This document shows positions 60,909 through 64,000 of a stretch of DNA of 64,000 nt, one piece after another. The position numbers and the translations under genes are program-made. The notes beneath the pieces were generated by a model. It did no database searches. It was not told the origin of the DNA and was given only the letters and a program-made list of their open reading frames with translations. Origin of the DNA: Hyperoplus lanceolatus. Its lineage: Eukaryota; Chordata; Actinopteri; Uranoscopiformes; Ammodytidae. Location of the stretch: assembly GCA_026929865.2 (NCBI GenBank), contig CM049407.1, positions 31,525,501-31,589,500 of the forward strand, in the 5' to 3' direction. Within the stretch, counting starts at the first letter, position 1; each line of letters begins with the position of its first letter.

Positions 60909-62036
60909 AGAGAGAGAGAGAGAGAGAGAGTCCCTGAGAAGCGCCTGCACCTGGGCCTGGTGTGCATTAGGAGCTGAGGGGCCAACACTCTGAGCCCAAT
61001 GATAAGCATTGACTGTGGTAACCCGCAACTCACAGGTGTTTACAGCTGCATGTGTTTTGCATTGCAGCGCTGTGCATTATCAAGACTTTGAGACTTCTAG
61101 CTTAGATTTAGCACCGGCCATGCCAGCTCTCATGGGCCACCATTACAAACACTCATTCTGAGGAGAAAAACAAGGACAAGGATATTGTTGGTAAAGCCGG
61201 AGGAGAAAGTTTTGTGTTTGAAGTGATCCGACATGAGACACAGGAATACAACTCACTTTGAGAAATATCCAGCATTGTGTTCAAATAGTAAATAACACCT
61301 CAAAGCATTTGTGAGTAAAACCAAACAAAACTATCCAAACCCTTTCATTGAAACATAACATATTTGAAAGAATAGCAACATGGGAATTCCATACTGTCCA
61401 AAATTATGGGCAAAGATATGTTTCATTCTTTTACCAATCTGCTCAATACGAGCAAGCCACATGATGAGCTCCCTTTACGGCACACACACAGTCCTAACAC
61501 TGACTAAGGCCTGAAGAGACACACAGCACTGACAGCACCATGATGCCTGGCCATCTCTATCACCATCCTCTGCTTATGAAGCAGCAGGGGGCTCATTTCA
61601 TCTGAAACACATATGGCATCTCCTTTGACTCATGCTGCATTCTGGTGAATTAAACAAAGAGGTTTCCGTTCCTAACCTGAACTACTGCCAGCTCATCTAC
61701 ACTGTCCCGCTCATCACACACACATGTACAGCACACAGCCTGTGTCTTGATCAGGAGCAACCTGAGGAATGTTGGGGCCCATTTCAAAGCTGCCACGGGC
61801 CCTCCACTCCATCAAACACTGAAAGGTGCTGCGAGGAGTCAGTCACACTTCGTATATGATGTATCTACATGACGTCATCTGGTCTGACATAGTTTGAAGG
61901 TAAAGCAGCTTAAAAAGGCGACAGGTCTACAGAAGGACAAAGTGCAGAATACTTACAGCCATTTGATGCCGGAGCAGAGCTGGGCCAGCAGCAGGGCTGT
62001 GAGCACGGCCAGAGGCAGGACACAGCAGCTCCTCAT
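48627..62036 (-). CDS. wnt11: wnt11, secreted Wnt ligand (gene span of coding exons)
   Basis: Complete Wnt11-class ligand, a secreted lipid-modified glycoprotein that in vertebrates acts mainly through non-canonical (planar polarity/calcium) Wnt signalling via Frizzled receptors. Coding exons, 5' to 3': 62036-61957, 60205-59961, 58619-58342, 57737-57445, 48801-48627. Every junction has GT donor and AG acceptor and the phases join exactly (80+245+278+293+175 = 1071 nt, 356 codons plus stop). Seen: hydrophobic signal peptide (about residues 1-23), N-glycosylation sequons at about N39, N89 and N302, the CHGVSGSC block with the Ser expected to be palmitoleoylated (about S217), and the cysteine-rich C-terminus ending ERYVCK. 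Length is close to human WNT11 (354). Signature stretches such as [17 protein letters not shown] and LHNSEVGRQ match WNT11 rather than the teleost paralogue wnt11f2 (silberblick) as I remember it. Downstream lie about 48 kb with no other gene. Confidence 0.97.
48832..48926 (+). repeat. SINE fragment next to the wnt11 exon 5 acceptor
   Basis: Shares TTAAGTTA..., CATATCCCCTCTCAAGTTAC and GGGGTCA with the element at 35866-36140. It ends about 30 bases upstream (in gene orientation) of the exon 5 acceptor. Confidence 0.7.
51230..52010 (-). pseudogene. Tc1-type transposase remnant (minus-strand copy)
   Basis: Read on minus: [13 protein letters not shown], [35 protein letters not shown] (first Asp), [15 protein letters not shown], then after frame breaks the C-terminal half with the second Asp and the Glu of the DDE triad. 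The N-terminal helix-turn-helix domains are absent and frameshifts are present. Confidence 0.75.
52054..52434 (+). pseudogene. Tc1-type transposase C-terminal half (plus-strand copy)
   Basis: 126 codons, open from [13 protein letters not shown] (second catalytic Asp) through [17 protein letters not shown] (catalytic Glu) to [17 protein letters not shown], near the normal end of Tc1-family transposases. It duplicates, in opposite orientation, the C-terminal half encoded at 51230-51560. It cannot be functional without the first Asp and the DNA-binding domain. Confidence 0.85.
54438..54600 (-). pseudogene. acidic C-terminal protein remnant within transposon C1
   Basis: Minus strand: [15 protein letters not shown], then a [19 protein letters not shown] acidic tail, with a stop immediately beside the motif palindrome. 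Serine/acidic tails of this type occur at the ends of some fish transposases (pogo/Tigger-like). That would fit the TA target, but the homology is only an impression. Upstream codons run into the LINE insertion at about 54612. Confidence 0.35.
54612..54936 (+). repeat. LINE 3' end fragment with (ACTT)n tail, inside C1
   Basis: The frame reads [15 protein letters not shown] then [14 protein letters not shown], the usual C-terminus of L2/CR1-group reverse transcriptases. A 3' UTR with CAGCACTTTGGACAG follows, then TTATAAATACATTTTACTT and four ACTT repeats. Confidence 0.75.
56741..56837. repeat. 97-bp perfect-ended hairpin MITE inside A3
   Basis: The arms read GTAACACTTT then GTTTGATAGTCCACTGTTGA, and the reverse at the right, with a loop of about 33 bases. 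The surrounding AAAGTGT appears on both sides, consistent with a short target duplication. The A1 copy has no insertion here. Confidence 0.75.
57445..57737 (-). CDS. wnt11: wnt11 coding exon 4 (acylation site)
   Basis: 293 nt starting [19 protein letters not shown]. It carries the conserved Ser expected to be acylated by Porcupine and needed for Frizzled binding and secretion. It ends SVGTQDR with a split Arg codon (AG|G) before donor GTGAGA. A 262-codon open frame on the opposite strand here is only the shadow of this exon. Confidence 0.97.
57738..58341 (-). other. wnt11 coding intron 3
   Basis: 604 bp, AT-rich, no repeat structure recognised. Confidence 0.85.
58342..58619 (-). CDS. wnt11: wnt11 coding exon 3
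   Basis: 278 nt from [20 protein letters not shown] to LHNSEVGRQ. It contains the Wnt core motif GGCADN and the FSDAPMKMK stretch typical of Wnt11. Donor GTAAGC follows directly after the CAA codon (58341-58336), so the exon ends in phase 0. Confidence 0.96.
58620..59960 (-). other. wnt11 coding intron 2
   Basis: 1341 bp, no gene or clear repeat. A short C-run lies near 59470. Confidence 0.85.
59961..60205 (-). CDS. wnt11: wnt11 coding exon 2
   Basis: 245 nt. The acceptor CAG lies just upstream (60208-60206) and donor GTAGGC at 59960-59955. Encodes ALSHTPSS through DLDRG. It includes the sequon NQT, the helix [18 protein letters not shown], and the Wnt hallmark DMRWNCSS with a second sequon. 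The last base begins the Gly codon completed by exon 3. Confidence 0.96.
60206..61956 (-). other. wnt11 coding intron 1, with (GT)n/(GA)n at 60839-60930
   Basis: 1751 bp. It contains a GT microsatellite of about 33 units joined to a GA run. No gene. Confidence 0.85.
61957..62036 (-). CDS. wnt11: wnt11 coding exon 1 (signal peptide)
   Basis: 80 nt. The start ATG is the reverse complement of 62034-62036. It encodes the leucine-rich signal peptide followed by GIKW, then the split Leu codon (CT|A). Donor GTAAGT lies at 61956-61951. The GIKW(L/I)ALS junction is conserved in vertebrate Wnt11 proteins, which supports both the start and the donor. Confidence 0.95.
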
Positions 62037-62114
62037 GATGACACTCTGATACAAAGGACTGCTTGGCTCACACTCAACAGTCTGCTCTCATGCCACGGCG
62101 TGCTTCTCTAAACC
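62037..62114 (-). other. wnt11: wnt11 5' UTR part of the first coding exon (inferred)
   Basis: A good acceptor (TATTACAG) ends at 62115 on the minus strand, 78 bases upstream of the ATG. The coding exon therefore probably begins here, with a short leader spliced to an upstream non-coding exon. No in-frame extension of the protein is needed. Confidence 0.5.
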
Positions 62115-63681
<1,567 letters not shown>

Positions 63682-63890
63682 CTTTGCTGCGGCGCGCAAT
63701 TTTCCACCGATCAACCAAAAAACAACACAAGAGAGAAAAAGCAGTAGTGTAATCTCAGCAGGTAGGGATATCCGTCAGCCGCGGTGTGCTCGCTATCAGC
63801 CAGACGCCTTAGTAAAATCCAGCATGGGGAGGTAGAATAGCTCCGGACAGGTACGCATGGTGAGTGTGTGTGAGAGAGATAGAGAGTGTC
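63682..63890 (-). other. wnt11: possible wnt11 non-coding first exon (3' edge at the donor)
   Basis: On the minus strand the sequence GCAGCAAAG is followed by a strong donor GTGAGC at 63681-63676, inside a GC-rich stretch with CpG (GGCGCGC). It would pair with the acceptor at 62115, giving a 1.57-kb UTR intron. The transcription start cannot be seen, so the upper boundary is only a guess. Confidence 0.35.
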
Positions 63891-64000
63891 CAGAGAGGCT
63901 GCAGGCAGTGAGCCGGAGTGGGGGCAGACTGACTCTAAAGTAGCCCGGCCTGCTTTGATCTCACTGCTGATGTCAGACCTGCATTAGCATAAGAAAGCAC

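Noticed and set aside
48627..62036. Assignment to the paralogue wnt11f2 (silberblick)
   Set aside because: Residues such as [17 protein letters not shown] and [13 protein letters not shown] fit the WNT11 orthologue better. A phylogeny would settle it.

Overview
The window is nuclear DNA from a ray-finned fish, most likely a spiny-rayed (acanthomorph) teleost. The evidence is one split vertebrate developmental gene with GT-AG introns, long CA/GT microsatellites, and a repeat mixture typical of fish: L2-, CR1/Rex1-, RTE- and L1/Tx1-type LINEs, tRNA-derived SINEs, hAT, PIF/Harbinger and Tc1 DNA transposons, and LTR elements. There is no bacterial-style gene organisation.

The only host gene I can support is wnt11, on the minus strand (coding 62036 to 48627). 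Five coding exons join in frame to a complete 356-residue secreted Wnt ligand. A non-coding first exon ending at 63682 is inferred. Coding intron 4 (8.6 kb) is about three quarters transposon, in two independent nests.

Layout: 1-5200 non-coding with simple repeats. 5209-5949 PIF/Harbinger-type MITE. 6465-11640 L1-type fragment, then a decayed minus-strand L2-type LINE broken by a SINE and a 1.5-kb hAT element. 13679-17768 a 4.1-kb inverted-repeat transposon with an 8-bp target duplication and fragments resembling THAP-type proteins, itself carrying an LTR-like insertion and a second transposon. 18105-18774 hAT MITE. 20149-28385 a nest: TA-flanked transposon > LTR retrotransposon > L2 LINE (with ORF1 esterase) > RTE LINE, plus a SINE and a hAT element. 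29064-31160 second L2 copy in the opposite orientation. 31322-33118 SINE and CR1/Rex1-type LINE 3' half. 33-48 kb mostly anonymous sequence with SINE, Harbinger-like and inverted-repeat elements. 47.9-64 kb the wnt11 gene.

The most unusual structure is a group of five transposon copies (three subfamilies A, B and C). All are flanked by TA and begin GGGGA. Each subfamily has its own 14-16 nt motif just inside the ends, repeated internally and paired head-to-head in one central palindrome. The motif differs completely between subfamilies while the architecture is kept, which suggests co-evolving transposase-binding sites. Names of repeat families are inferred from motifs and terminal structure; no database search was possible.
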